Of a DNA stretch of 33,753 bases, positions 26,386 to 33,477 are shown one piece after another (the first letter of the stretch is position 1; each line of letters starts with the position of its first letter). Under the pieces are notes generated by a model that saw nothing but the letters and a program-made list of their open reading frames with translations, was not told the origin of the DNA and did not search any database. The DNA lies in IMG/VR virus record IMGVR_UViG_3300035698_005223, positions 1 through 33,753 of that record. The stretch is one strand, 5' to 3'. The position numbers were made by a program, and so were the translations under genes. Source of the DNA: a virus.

Positions 26386-27073
26386 CTGCTAATTTATTAA
26401 GTGCTGAATTGGCTCCTAATTGTTGCATTCCTGTTATACAAAATCCTATTCGAGTATCTTTTATTTCAGTACATTCTGCATTATCTAAACATATACCTGT
26501 CATATAAGTATAGGAGTCTTCTCCTTTTATATCGCAGTTTCTTATCTTGCCATTTTTTATTGAAGTAGTTCCATCTAAATGAATAGCTATTGCAGTACTT
26601 GTCAAGTCTTCACCAACAAACATACAATCATCAACACGAAAACCTCCTGCAGTAAATATTACTCCATCATTTCCTGTTCCTAGATTAATGTTTAAATCTT
26701 GAAGTCCCACATAACCAGTAAATTTAAAAATAGATGTTGCAGAAGCATGTGTATTTTTAATCTTAGTCCAATTTCTATGTGAACCTTTTAGAATATAATT
26801 ACCAGTATATGTTGGATCACCTGTAGTATATATATCATAATTATTTGCTCCTGTATTCACAGCAATCAAAATTAAAGTACATTCATTAACATCAGTACTA
26901 GCGACTGCCAAAGCACCTTGTATAGTTGTATATGCTGTGGACCAACTTAAACCATCTGTATCATCTCCATTAGGAGATACAAACAATGTTGCTGTAATAG
27001 CTCTATTATCTATGGAACTACCTATTGCTGAATTTAATCTACTTATGTTTGCACCTTTAGTTATTGCTATCAT
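26324..27073 (-). CDS. Beta-helix fibre protein, N-terminal part, 249 aa (frameshifted)
   Basis: Residues 31-54 (LFVSPNGDDTDGLSWSTAYT) are the typical entrance to a right-handed parallel beta-helix of the pectin-lyase type, followed by helix turns (about 60-230) such as YVGLQDLNINLG, FRVDDCMFVGED and IKNGKIRNCDIKG. Many receptor-binding fibres and depolymerases use this fold. After Phe233 the frame leaves the beta-helix pattern and gives 16 Cys/Arg-rich residues and a stop. The natural continuation is in the +1 frame, in the next gene. Removing one T from the TTTT run (26374-26377) would fuse both into a 393-residue protein. The true ending of this gene is therefore in doubt. Confidence 0.75.
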   Translation of the reverse strand: MIAITKGANISRLNSAIGSSIDNRAITATLFVSPNGDDTDGLSWSTAYTTIQGALAVASTDVNECTLILIAVNTGANNYDIYTTGDPTYTGNYILKGSHRNWTKIKNTHASATSIFKFTGYVGLQDLNINLGTGNDGVIFTAGGFRVDDCMFVGEDLTSTAIAIHLDGTTSIKNGKIRNCDIKGEDSYTYMTGICLDNAECTEIKDTRIGFCITGMQQLGANSALNKLADVEFCTCNRSKYRCRNSNVF

Positions 27074-27258
27074 GATTTTGTTATTTTAAGTTCTTTTATT
27101 TTAGGGATATCTTTTATATCTATTTCTTGCCAATTCTTAGGATTATCATTAAATCCTAAATGTACATTTTTACTACAAACAGTTAAGTCTTTTTTGCTTT
27201 GTAATATCTTGCCTTCTTCAGCAATTAATAGTATATATTTCATTTCTTTTCTTATCAT
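27070..27258 (-). CDS. Hypothetical small protein, 62 aa
   Basis: Unrecognised small soluble protein. It begins MIRKEMKYILLIAEEGKILQ, with a second possible ATG at residue 6. The short strand-rich pattern (YILLIAEEGKIL, VHLGFNDNPKNWQEIDIKDIP) would suit a small beta domain. The stop TGA overlaps the ATG of the beta-helix gene as ATGA, so both are translationally coupled and it may act as a chaperone or attachment partner of that fibre. This is inferred from position only. Confidence 0.55.
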   Translation of the reverse strand: MIRKEMKYILLIAEEGKILQSKKDLTVCSKNVHLGFNDNPKNWQEIDIKDIPKIKELKITKS

Positions 27259-27271
27259 AATATCTTATTTT

Positions 27272-28414
27272 TTATGTTGCTACTGTATATCCTTTTGCAG
27301 TTGCGATTCCTACCGTGCAAGTAGCTGCTCCTGGATTTCCCGTTACTGTTATTGTTTGCGCTCCATTTGCCGTTCCTAATGATGTGAAAAATGCATTTAT
27401 GGCAGCAGTTTCCATCAATTGATTTGATAAATTAATACCAACTGTTAGTCCTGTTAATATTAAATATTGTAAAGCTTGATAATTAGTTGAATAATCTTGC
27501 ACAAAATATGTTGTTGTAGTGACGGCCGCACAGTCGTCCATTGAAAAAGATACAACACTTGCATTTCTAAGTGTTGAACTTATATTAGTTACAGCACCAG
27601 TATTTGTTAAATTAACAATTTTGTGCGTATCAGAATTGTTCCAACATTCTGAAATATCTATACAAGCATCGATTGCTTGATTAAATGTTCTTGAATATGA
27701 ATTACTTTTTGCACCTTTAAAACATTTTCTCATATGTGTGGTCTCATCCCAAGGAAGTGAATCAAAATCAAGATTGGAATTATAAAAAGCATCTAAATTA
27801 GAAAATTGAAATAATAGGTCTGCCCAAGCAGCCGATACTAAACCTGATTTACCAACCCACACAATACTTTCAAGATTTGTAATGTATGATAAGAATGAAT
27901 AACGATTAAAAGGAACATTTATTTCTAAAATCTTTAATAATGTTGGATAACCATAATCTTTAAGTATCATGCAGAATTCTACATGTTGACTAGCAATTTT
28001 AACAGCCAACCAATTTGAGATATATAATCTTGCCCCAATCGTTGAATGTAGCACCGACCAATCCCCTACGGTAAAATTACCAGTTGAATTAAATTCAACA
28101 ATAGCAAGTTTGCACCCCAATGATGGGATGATTCCTCCAGGGATGTTCGCATAATCTAGTATTTTTTCTATTTGCACCGTGTTTGTAACCGCTGCCGCTG
28201 CACTTCCATCGCCCCAAACCATAGACCCTGTCCCAGCAAATGTCCCCTTAAAAGCAATATAATTTTCTACATCGGGATAAGCAAGGTATAAACCTACAAA
28301 TCCATCGTCTGCTGCTCCTATCAATGCCGATACAACTGCCCAATTCCAATCTACTGGAGGATTCCAACCTTCACTTGAACCAGACGTTTTTACTATAGGA
28401 GTTATAAGAGGCAT
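27272..28414 (-). CDS. LRR/BspA-like host-recognition protein, 380 aa
   Basis: The N-terminal part contains WGDGS (residues 67-71) in a PKD-like context, and the central part has irregular leucine-rich-like units (LLKILEINVPFN, YITNLESIVWVG, FSNLDAFYNSNLDF, LQYLILTGLTVG). The end, MNLSNQL-like followed by INAFFTSLGTANGAQTITVTGNPGAATC and a final KGYTV, is the terminal unit I associate with BspA-type leucine-rich proteins in phage tails. LRR/BspA-like domains mediate surface binding, so this is a probable adhesin of the fibre cluster. It is translated in overlap with the preceding gene (13 bases) and is followed by a small gene after 13 bases. Confidence 0.65.
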   Translation of the reverse strand: MPLITPIVKTSGSSEGWNPPVDWNWAVVSALIGAADDGFVGLYLAYPDVENYIAFKGTFAGTGSMVWGDGSAAAAVTNTVQIEKILDYANIPGGIIPSLGCKLAIVEFNSTGNFTVGDWSVLHSTIGARLYISNWLAVKIASQHVEFCMILKDYGYPTLLKILEINVPFNRYSFLSYITNLESIVWVGKSGLVSAAWADLLFQFSNLDAFYNSNLDFDSLPWDETTHMRKCFKGAKSNSYSRTFNQAIDACIDISECWNNSDTHKIVNLTNTGAVTNISSTLRNASVVSFSMDDCAAVTTTTYFVQDYSTNYQALQYLILTGLTVGINLSNQLMETAAINAFFTSLGTANGAQTITVTGNPGAATCTVGIATAKGYTVAT

Positions 28415-28761
28415 ATTGTTACTTTAAAAGTTATACTTGCTGTTGGTGTTGTTTCGCAAGTGAAATCTATTGAATTAGCTGCTTGTGTTACAGGATATAT
28501 ATTTGCTTCTCCCCATTTATCTCCTTCTGTTTGTGGTGATAAATCAAAAAAAACGACAGATGTTGCTGTTACTCCTGCTACTGTTTTAGTACAAGTTGTT
28601 CCACCTGACCAATTTGCTACAGCTATTGTTACCGTTACCGTAGATACACTACTAAAAGCTACATCCCCTACTGTTGCAAAAGGATTTGCTGTTGTAGGAG
28701 AATCAGAAGCTACAGCTGCATCATATTCATTCTTTGGTAAGAATCTTGTTATCTTAGCCAT
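28402..28761 (-). CDS. Small fibre-associated protein, 119 aa
   Basis: The N-terminus contains TTANPFATVGDV, a phrase often found in phage tail-fibre proteins near domain junctions. The rest is a Thr/Ser/Val-rich all-beta domain with repeated hydrophobic strands (VSTVTVTIAVANW, DFTCETTPTASITFKVTI). No catalytic residues are evident. It lies between two fibre genes and overlaps the next start by 13 bases, indicating co-translation. Likely a fibre tip, collar or assembly factor; the precise role is inference. Confidence 0.65.
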   Translation of the reverse strand: MAKITRFLPKNEYDAAVASDSPTTANPFATVGDVAFSSVSTVTVTIAVANWSGGTTCTKTVAGVTATSVVFFDLSPQTEGDKWGEANIYPVTQAANSIDFTCETTPTASITFKVTICLL

Positions 28762-28763
28762 AC

Positions 28764-29699
28764 TTATGTTGTATATTCAATAATGAAACTTGTTCCTGTA
28801 GCATTAAAAGGTATTGCTGCATAAGTATCTCTACATCCTACATCATCCCAAGGGATAGAAACTCCTGCAGGAATACTTATTCCATTCCATATTCCTGCTG
28901 AATCACCATTATTTAATACAGAACCTCTTAAACTACCTGCTGCTACAGAACCAGAACCTGTTGATATAACTGTATTATGAGTTAATGTTGAAGGAGCTAA
29001 TAAGTCTGTCTTATCTTTTATCAATATTTGTGTAGTCTCTTTTGCTACTGTAGAGAGAGCAACATCTAAATTAGAAGTATCGGCATCTATTGTAGATAAA
29101 AATACCCTAGCAGCTTCTAAAGTGGTTTGTGTAGCTATTGTAGATAAAGCAACATCAAGATTAGCTGTATCAAGTAATATAGAATCTAATGTAAGCCCTT
29201 GTAATAATTGTTCACTAAGAATTAAGTTCAATACTGCAGAAGCATCTAAATATACTAAAGGTCCTACTGGAATATATGGAGTACCATCAACTTCTTCATA
29301 TGTTATTGTAGCTACTCCTTCATTCCATGTAATAATCTGTCTTACTACAATATCTCCAAATCCTTCATCACGAACAAGTATTATCTCTATATCTTGATCA
29401 GCAGATACAATAGCAGCTAATATTGCTGCTGAAGTTAATTCAGTAGCTCCTCCTATTCCTGCAGTTGATACCATAAGAGCATTAAAAGCAGCTTCCATAA
29501 CTTCTATAGTTGGAACAACACCACCATTCCATTCAGTAACGTCTGAATGAATTATCTTATATATACTGTTAGAATCTGTTTGTATATTTATTATTTTATT
29601 ACCTTCTTTTCTAATATCTTCAATTTGTGCAGCAGCAATATTCGTATTACTCATTCCTTCATTGATTGTTACATAACCGGTATAGATTGTAATTTTCAT
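28764..29699 (-). CDS. Coiled-coil fibre/appendage protein, 311 aa
   Basis: Structural fibre protein by composition and context. An N-terminal globular part (about residues 1-150) is followed by a helical segment holding two copies of NLDVALST.A..TT at about residues 180-193 and 210-223, exactly 30 residues apart, a likely trimeric coiled coil. The C-terminal domain (about 240-311: GSLRGSVLNNGDSAGIW, IPAGVSIPWDD, TGTSFIIEYT) is of a type frequent at the ends of Bacteroidota phage fibre proteins. It starts just after the attenuator hairpin, and the next gene follows after 2 bases. It probably attaches or extends another fibre; the exact role is unknown. Confidence 0.7.
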   Translation of the reverse strand: MKITIYTGYVTINEGMSNTNIAAAQIEDIRKEGNKIINIQTDSNSIYKIIHSDVTEWNGGVVPTIEVMEAAFNALMVSTAGIGGATELTSAAILAAIVSADQDIEIILVRDEGFGDIVVRQIITWNEGVATITYEEVDGTPYIPVGPLVYLDASAVLNLILSEQLLQGLTLDSILLDTANLDVALSTIATQTTLEAARVFLSTIDADTSNLDVALSTVAKETTQILIKDKTDLLAPSTLTHNTVISTGSGSVAAGSLRGSVLNNGDSAGIWNGISIPAGVSIPWDDVGCRDTYAAIPFNATGTSFIIEYTT

Positions 29700-29710
29700 A
29701 ATTTCTTATT

Positions 29711-29750
29711 TTAAATTAAAAAGACTACCCCCTCTAATGAGGGAATAGTC
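29711..29750 (-). terminator. Terminator or attenuator hairpin between fibre genes
   Basis: On the minus strand GACTA and CCCTC pair with GAGGG and TAGTC (29723-29750, with a 2-base bulge on each side), followed by CTTTTTAATTT. Only about 23 bases remain before the next ATG at 29699, too few for a promoter, so partial read-through is likely. Confidence 0.75.
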
Positions 29751-29762
29751 AATTAATATTAT

Positions 29763-31631
29763 TTATCGTGTATGTCCTACATACATAAAGTCAACTACAG
29801 TTGTTCTAGCTGCGTTGTTTAATTCAGATACTATTACTGTTGCGAATAAATCTACTGTTGATGTTACCCCAACTGTATCACAAGTACCATAAAGAATATT
29901 ATTAATATAGAATTTAACTATTGCACCATCGGAAGCAACTTCAATTCTAAACTCTTGATATGTAGCTGCTGTTGGAGCAACTGATAATGCTGCACTATCT
30001 GTATCAACTGTTGTAGTATCTACTGAAGCCATAAACCATTCATCTGTAGCTGCAGTAGTATCAAATACAAATCCACAAGCATCATCGGCTGTTGCAGTAA
30101 CTACATCAGCACCACTAATATCAAATGGATGTTCATAACCTAATACATCAGTAAGTCCTATAAAGACTTTTACATCAGTAATAGCAGATAACTTAATACG
30201 ACCTTCAAATACCAATGCGCCTGAATCGGCTCTTACTGGAAGTTCAAGTTGTACTGCCGAACCATCCGCTGTTGTTCCACCTGTTATACAATCAAGTTCA
30301 CCATTTGCTCTTACAGCTACTATAGAAGGATCTGTTCCACCTGCATTATTATGTAAGGCTACACCAAAATCAGTTTCATTAATAGTCTGCATTTTGAAAT
30401 CTTCCATGAAATCAAAGCGTGTTCTACTATCTATCTCACCATTTGTTTCAATAGCTTGTTGTTCCCCTTTGCCTATAATAGTATCATTTCTATCATCTAT
30501 AAATCTAGCCATTCCAAATTCATTATATGCTGTTCCTGTTCCACTTGTAGCAGTCATTCCTGCTGCATTTATGTAAATAGGATATGCATCAATATCTGAA
30601 CCTTGTAATGTAGCACTTGATAAATCAATATGTAAAAATCTAAGCGATCCACCTTCTGCTCCACCTTCTCCTACAGTACCAGAAAATATCCCTTCAAATA
30701 TTGAAAAAGAAGAATTAGATGTACCGTTAGGCATATCTCCACTCCATGTTCTGCGTATCATAGCCAATGTATCTGTTCCAAGTCCATCATGTGCACAAGA
30801 TACGCTAAAGTCGTCAAGTATTGTTGTAGCATCAAGGGTTGAAGTTGTCATTGAGCCGTTATGCAAGTATCCACTTGTTTTAGTAGTGATAATTCCATAG
30901 TTAAAAATGCTACCCGTAGTAAGAAGAAGTGTATCAGCCCAATCAAAGTAATGACTTGCTGCTGATGTAGTACCATCTAAGTTAAAAAGACCGTTAAGAT
31001 ATAAATCAGTCCATCGTGCAGCACCACTACCAATATTACCTGTTGTATTAGGAACAACATCATCATTAGCATTATGCGGCTGAACACCATCTGAACCTGC
31101 ATTTCTATCCCATAAGTTTTCTGCTAGTACCTGTGCATCTACATATGCTTTAATACTCTCTGATGTTGCTAATGTAGTATCTGTTGCAGTAGCAAAAGAA
31201 TCATCATCTAAAAAGCCTACAATAGCAATAGTACCTGCTATGTCTAAAGATGTAGTTACTGATAAAGCATCTGCTAAACTAAATGTTGTTGTTTGAGAAC
31301 CAGCTACCGTTACAATTTGTGTTGCTGTTCCTGCTAAAGTAAATACTTCTGTACTCAAAGCAACTGCTCCAGTACCTGTATCACCTGCAAAATCTAAATC
31401 AGATAATGTAAGATTATCATCTACATATTTTTTATTAGCAAATTGATAATCTGTCGTAGGAGCTGCTGAAGGTCCTACTGGAAATGAGTTAAAGGTTTTA
31501 ATACCTGCAATAGTTTGATCACCATAATTAAAGACTACATTATCCCAATCATTTTTATGACGAGGTGGAATGTCTTTCATCCCTGTAAATGTTTTGGCTT
31601 TTCTGCCACTTCTTCTGTTAAATTGTTTCAT
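29763..31631 (-). CDS. Long tail fibre with lectin-like C-terminal domain, 622 aa
   Basis: The N-terminus is basic (MKQFNRRSGRKAKTF) and probably attaches to the virion. Residues about 35-75 contain a motif usual in tail fibres, DQTIAGIKTF followed by FANKKYVDD. The centre is rich in Ala, Thr, Gly, Asp and Ser (beta-structured shaft). From about residue 455 to the end there is a pattern of a concanavalin/laminin-G-like beta sandwich (GALVFEGRIKLSAI, FIGLTDVLGYE, EFRIEVASDGAIVKFYINN), a fold that commonly binds sugars. It most likely recognises host surface glycans. It is followed by a hairpin terminator, so its mRNA is probably more abundant than that of the downstream fibre genes. Confidence 0.82.
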   Translation of the reverse strand: MKQFNRRSGRKAKTFTGMKDIPPRHKNDWDNVVFNYGDQTIAGIKTFNSFPVGPSAAPTTDYQFANKKYVDDNLTLSDLDFAGDTGTGAVALSTEVFTLAGTATQIVTVAGSQTTTFSLADALSVTTSLDIAGTIAIVGFLDDDSFATATDTTLATSESIKAYVDAQVLAENLWDRNAGSDGVQPHNANDDVVPNTTGNIGSGAARWTDLYLNGLFNLDGTTSAASHYFDWADTLLLTTGSIFNYGIITTKTSGYLHNGSMTTSTLDATTILDDFSVSCAHDGLGTDTLAMIRRTWSGDMPNGTSNSSFSIFEGIFSGTVGEGGAEGGSLRFLHIDLSSATLQGSDIDAYPIYINAAGMTATSGTGTAYNEFGMARFIDDRNDTIIGKGEQQAIETNGEIDSRTRFDFMEDFKMQTINETDFGVALHNNAGGTDPSIVAVRANGELDCITGGTTADGSAVQLELPVRADSGALVFEGRIKLSAITDVKVFIGLTDVLGYEHPFDISGADVVTATADDACGFVFDTTAATDEWFMASVDTTTVDTDSAALSVAPTAATYQEFRIEVASDGAIVKFYINNILYGTCDTVGVTSTVDLFATVIVSELNNAARTTVVDFMYVGHTR

Positions 31632-31644
31632 TTTTGTTTTGTAT

Positions 31645-31911
31645 TTAAGAATTAATAAAATCTTTGATTGCCTTATCTCCTGATTCTACTATTGGCCATG
31701 GTATTAATTCTTTAGAATGGAACAAAGAACTCTTTAGTTCATTCTCATGCCACCAATGACATTTAACACCCATTAACATAGTTCCTATTATTTTTCCTTT
31801 ATCATTTTTTTTATCTACTCTATTAAAGTTAACAATCCACATCTTATGCTTTATATTTCCTATATGAGCTACTTGCTCACCCTGTTTGAACCTATACCTC
31901 ATATAATTCAT
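31645..31911 (-). CDS. Small YodC/DUF2158-like protein, 88 aa
   Basis: First gene after the promoter at 31929-31961. The pattern FKQGEQVAHIGN...MWIVNFNR...GVKCHWWHENE...LFHSKELIPW resembles YodC/DUF2158 proteins, small beta-barrel proteins with a conserved order of 'F..GD.V', 'M.V', 'V.C.WF' and 'F....L'. Their function is poorly known and they occur both in bacterial chromosomes and in phages. Two possible ATG starts exist (residues 1 and 4); I keep the first, because AAAGGA stands just upstream. The next gene follows after 13 bases. Assignment is by motif reading only. Confidence 0.6.
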   Translation of the reverse strand: MNYMRYRFKQGEQVAHIGNIKHKMWIVNFNRVDKKNDKGKIIGTMLMGVKCHWWHENELKSSLFHSKELIPWPIVESGDKAIKDFINS

Positions 31912-31928
31912 ATGTCCTTTTTTTTTTA

Positions 31929-31961
31929 CAAAGATAGTAAAATAATATACTATTTGTCAAA
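31929..31961 (-). promoter_or_regulatory. Bacteroidota-type promoter for the fibre/late unit
   Basis: On the minus strand TTTGAC (31956-31961) is followed after 19 bases by TATCTTTG (31929-31936), an exact match to TAnnTTTG, the -7 element of the primary sigma factor of Bacteroidota. The expected start site is near 31920, leaving a leader of only about 10 bases before the ATG at 31911, where AAAGGA precedes the start. It follows the terminator directly, so it begins a new unit. Confidence 0.75.
31934..31953. promoter_or_regulatory. Inverted repeat inside the promoter spacer, candidate operator
   Basis: Perfect 6-bp arms ATAGTA and TACTAT are separated by 8 bases. The repeat lies between the -33 and -7 elements and overlaps the first bases of the -7 element. 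A protein bound here would block the polymerase. The ribbon-helix-helix protein encoded upstream is the obvious candidate, but AT-rich DNA makes chance repeats fairly common. Confidence 0.4.
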
Positions 31962-31991
31962 TAAAAAAGCCTGATATTTTAATACCAGGCT
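31962..31991 (-). terminator. Rho-independent terminator
   Basis: On the minus strand an 11-bp stem (AGCCTGGTATT paired with AATATCAGGCT, one G-T wobble) spans 31968-31991 with a two-base loop and is followed by a T tract (31962-31968). It lies 7 bases after the stop of the 169-aa gene and immediately before a good promoter. Confidence 0.88.
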
Positions 31992-31997
31992 CTTAAT

Positions 31998-32507
31998 CTA
32001 CATTTGTACTGTCTTAAACAGTCCTTTCAATAAGCCATGAAAGCCGTTATTAACAATTAATGGTCGTAACATTCCAAACTGTACAGGAGTTAAATCTTTT
32101 ACTTTTCTTTTATTAATTAATTTAAATTTAATTGTAGATTCGAGAACACCATTTGATTGATGGGCTACTTCTATTCTTTTTCTTAACAATCCTTCTTTTG
32201 GAAGTTTTTTATTAAGTTTCTCTATTTTACCTTCTATCTTAACTTTGTTCTTTTGTAAATCTTCTTGTGATTTTACATTCTTGAATATCTCATTATACAT
32301 TGTATTGTATCTTTTATATTCTGGTGTATCAGCAAATTTAAGTTTCTCTTTCATTTCTTTATCATTAACTATTTTCTGTTTTTGTAATGTTTCCATGTTA
32401 GTGATAATGAAATCTGAGAATTGTGTTGACTGTACATTCTTTTGTTTTTGGAAGTATTTTGCCATTTGTTCCATTCCTGCTACTTTGATCTTTACTCTTG
32501 CTTTCAT
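31998..32507 (-). CDS. Basic helical protein, 169 aa, last gene before terminator
   Basis: Unrecognised. Strongly Lys-rich and predicted mostly helical, with a coiled-coil-like stretch around residues 80-110 (KVKIEGKIEKLNKKLPKEG). The C-terminus is more hydrophobic (FHGLLKGLFKTVQM) and Gly-containing. No signal peptide, no membrane span, no catalytic motif that I recognise. It ends at TAA 31998, seven bases before a strong hairpin terminator, so it closes the small-gene transcription unit at the right side of the window. Confidence 0.65.
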   Translation of the reverse strand: MKARVKIKVAGMEQMAKYFQKQKNVQSTQFSDFIITNMETLQKQKIVNDKEMKEKLKFADTPEYKRYNTMYNEIFKNVKSQEDLQKNKVKIEGKIEKLNKKLPKEGLLRKRIEVAHQSNGVLESTIKFKLINKRKVKDLTPVQFGMLRPLIVNNGFHGLLKGLFKTVQM

Positions 32508-32517
32508 AATTTATTTT

Positions 32518-32808
32518 TTAATTATTAATTTGTGTTCTATAGTTATCTAATCTATATTTGATTTGTTCTTCATCAATGTCTTGTTCTATCATTTGTCTTT
32601 TAACAATTTTCTTTATTTCGATAATACTTTCTTGACATACATTTAAAGGATTTAATTTCATTAATGTACCACCTCTATCTATTAATATACTCATATTATA
32701 TTTAAGAGCATAAAGTTCTTGTAGATATATTGGCAAGACTCCCCATATAGTTCCTAAGCAATGGAAGTCTTTTTTCTTATGATTATTATTTAGATTTACT
32801 ATCTTCAT
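32518..32808 (-). CDS. Hypothetical protein, 96 aa
   Basis: Unrecognised. The ATG at 32808 lies inside the 3' end of the ribbon-helix-helix gene (23-base overlap). The N-terminus is basic and Asn-rich (MKIVNLNNNHKKK), followed by a hydrophobic/aromatic segment around residues 18-35 that could be a buried helix rather than a membrane span. The C-terminal half is a charged helical region (SIIEIKKIVKRQMIEQDIDE). It is followed after 9 bases by the next gene. Its position beside a putative regulator suggests a regulatory or accessory role, which is only a guess. Confidence 0.6.
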   Translation of the reverse strand: MKIVNLNNNHKKKDFHCLGTIWGVLPIYLQELYALKYNMSILIDRGGTLMKLNPLNVCQESIIEIKKIVKRQMIEQDIDEEQIKYRLDNYRTQINN

Positions 32809-32938
32809 GTATGTATTCGTTAATTTTATCTTTTACTACTTCGGACATTGATTTATTTTCTTGTTCACATTTCATTTTAAACAAAGCTTTGACACTTGCA
32901 TTTATCTTAATGTAAACTCTTTTGTCTTGTTTTGCCAT
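32786..32938 (-). CDS. Ribbon-helix-helix (Arc/CopG-like) DNA-binding protein, 50 aa
   Basis: This short gene reads from ATG at 32938 to TAA at 32786. The product begins MAKQDKRVYIKINASVKAL and shows the ribbon-helix-helix pattern: a basic beta strand (about residues 6-14, KRVYIKINA), a first helix (about 16-27), a turn with Ser, then a second helix (about 30-44, SMSEVVKDKINEYI). Proteins of this fold bind DNA as dimers through the paired strands, often as repressors of nearby promoters. Its last 23 bases overlap the start of the next gene in another frame, which suggests translational coupling. An operon boundary with a promoter and an inverted repeat lies about 850 bases downstream and is a possible target. 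Fold assignment is by pattern; target is inference. Confidence 0.75.
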   Translation of the reverse strand: MAKQDKRVYIKINASVKALFKMKCEQENKSMSEVVKDKINEYIHEDSKSK

Positions 32939-32949
32939 TTTATTAGTTT

Positions 32950-33462
32950 TTATTCAAACTCTTTCCAATCATCAGCATGTTTTTCTTCTTCTTTAAGTTG
33001 AAGGTTGTTAGCTATCATCTCTCCTGTCTTGTTATAAACACCAATCTTACCACCTCTTTTTAGGATATACATTTCACCACCCCAGCTTTCTCTGGTCATT
33101 TTCTTAGTCTTTACATCTTGTAAAATACGTGGACCTTCTGATTGTGGTTCACAATCTTCAATCACTTCTTTTTTTTCCGTAGAAATTTTCTTAAAGTTAT
33201 TTTCAAACTCTAGCTTCTCACAGATATCATAATGTCCTTCTTCGGTAACATATACGTAATGTTCCTTTTCTTTAACGATATCCATTTTGTTTTCATCACC
33301 AGGAATAGCAAGTTCTTTTTTCTTCTTATCAAACGTTACTAAATCCATTTGGCATAGAGAACCTCTTAGTAAAGACATTACTGTTTCTACATTTTTAGGT
33401 GTTCCTTTAAAGAGAATGGCATGTACCTTTAACTCTTCTGTGTTGTGTTGATAGTTAGTCAT
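32950..33462 (-). CDS. Hypothetical protein, 170 aa
   Basis: Unrecognised charged soluble protein without membrane segments. The N-terminal part (MTNYQHNTEELKVHAILF) looks like an alternating beta/alpha domain. The middle (about residues 50-105) is Lys/Glu-rich. Near the C-terminus a short beta motif, YILKRGGKIGVYNKTGEMI, resembles a strand-turn-strand repeat. It starts with ATG preceded by an AT-rich stretch and lies 11 bases ahead of the ribbon-helix-helix gene, so both are probably co-transcribed. Confidence 0.7.
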   Translation of the reverse strand: MTNYQHNTEELKVHAILFKGTPKNVETVMSLLRGSLCQMDLVTFDKKKKELAIPGDENKMDIVKEKEHYVYVTEEGHYDICEKLEFENNFKKISTEKKEVIEDCEPQSEGPRILQDVKTKKMTRESWGGEMYILKRGGKIGVYNKTGEMIANNLQLKEEEKHADDWKEFE

Positions 33463-33477
33463 AATTTCTGTTTTAAG

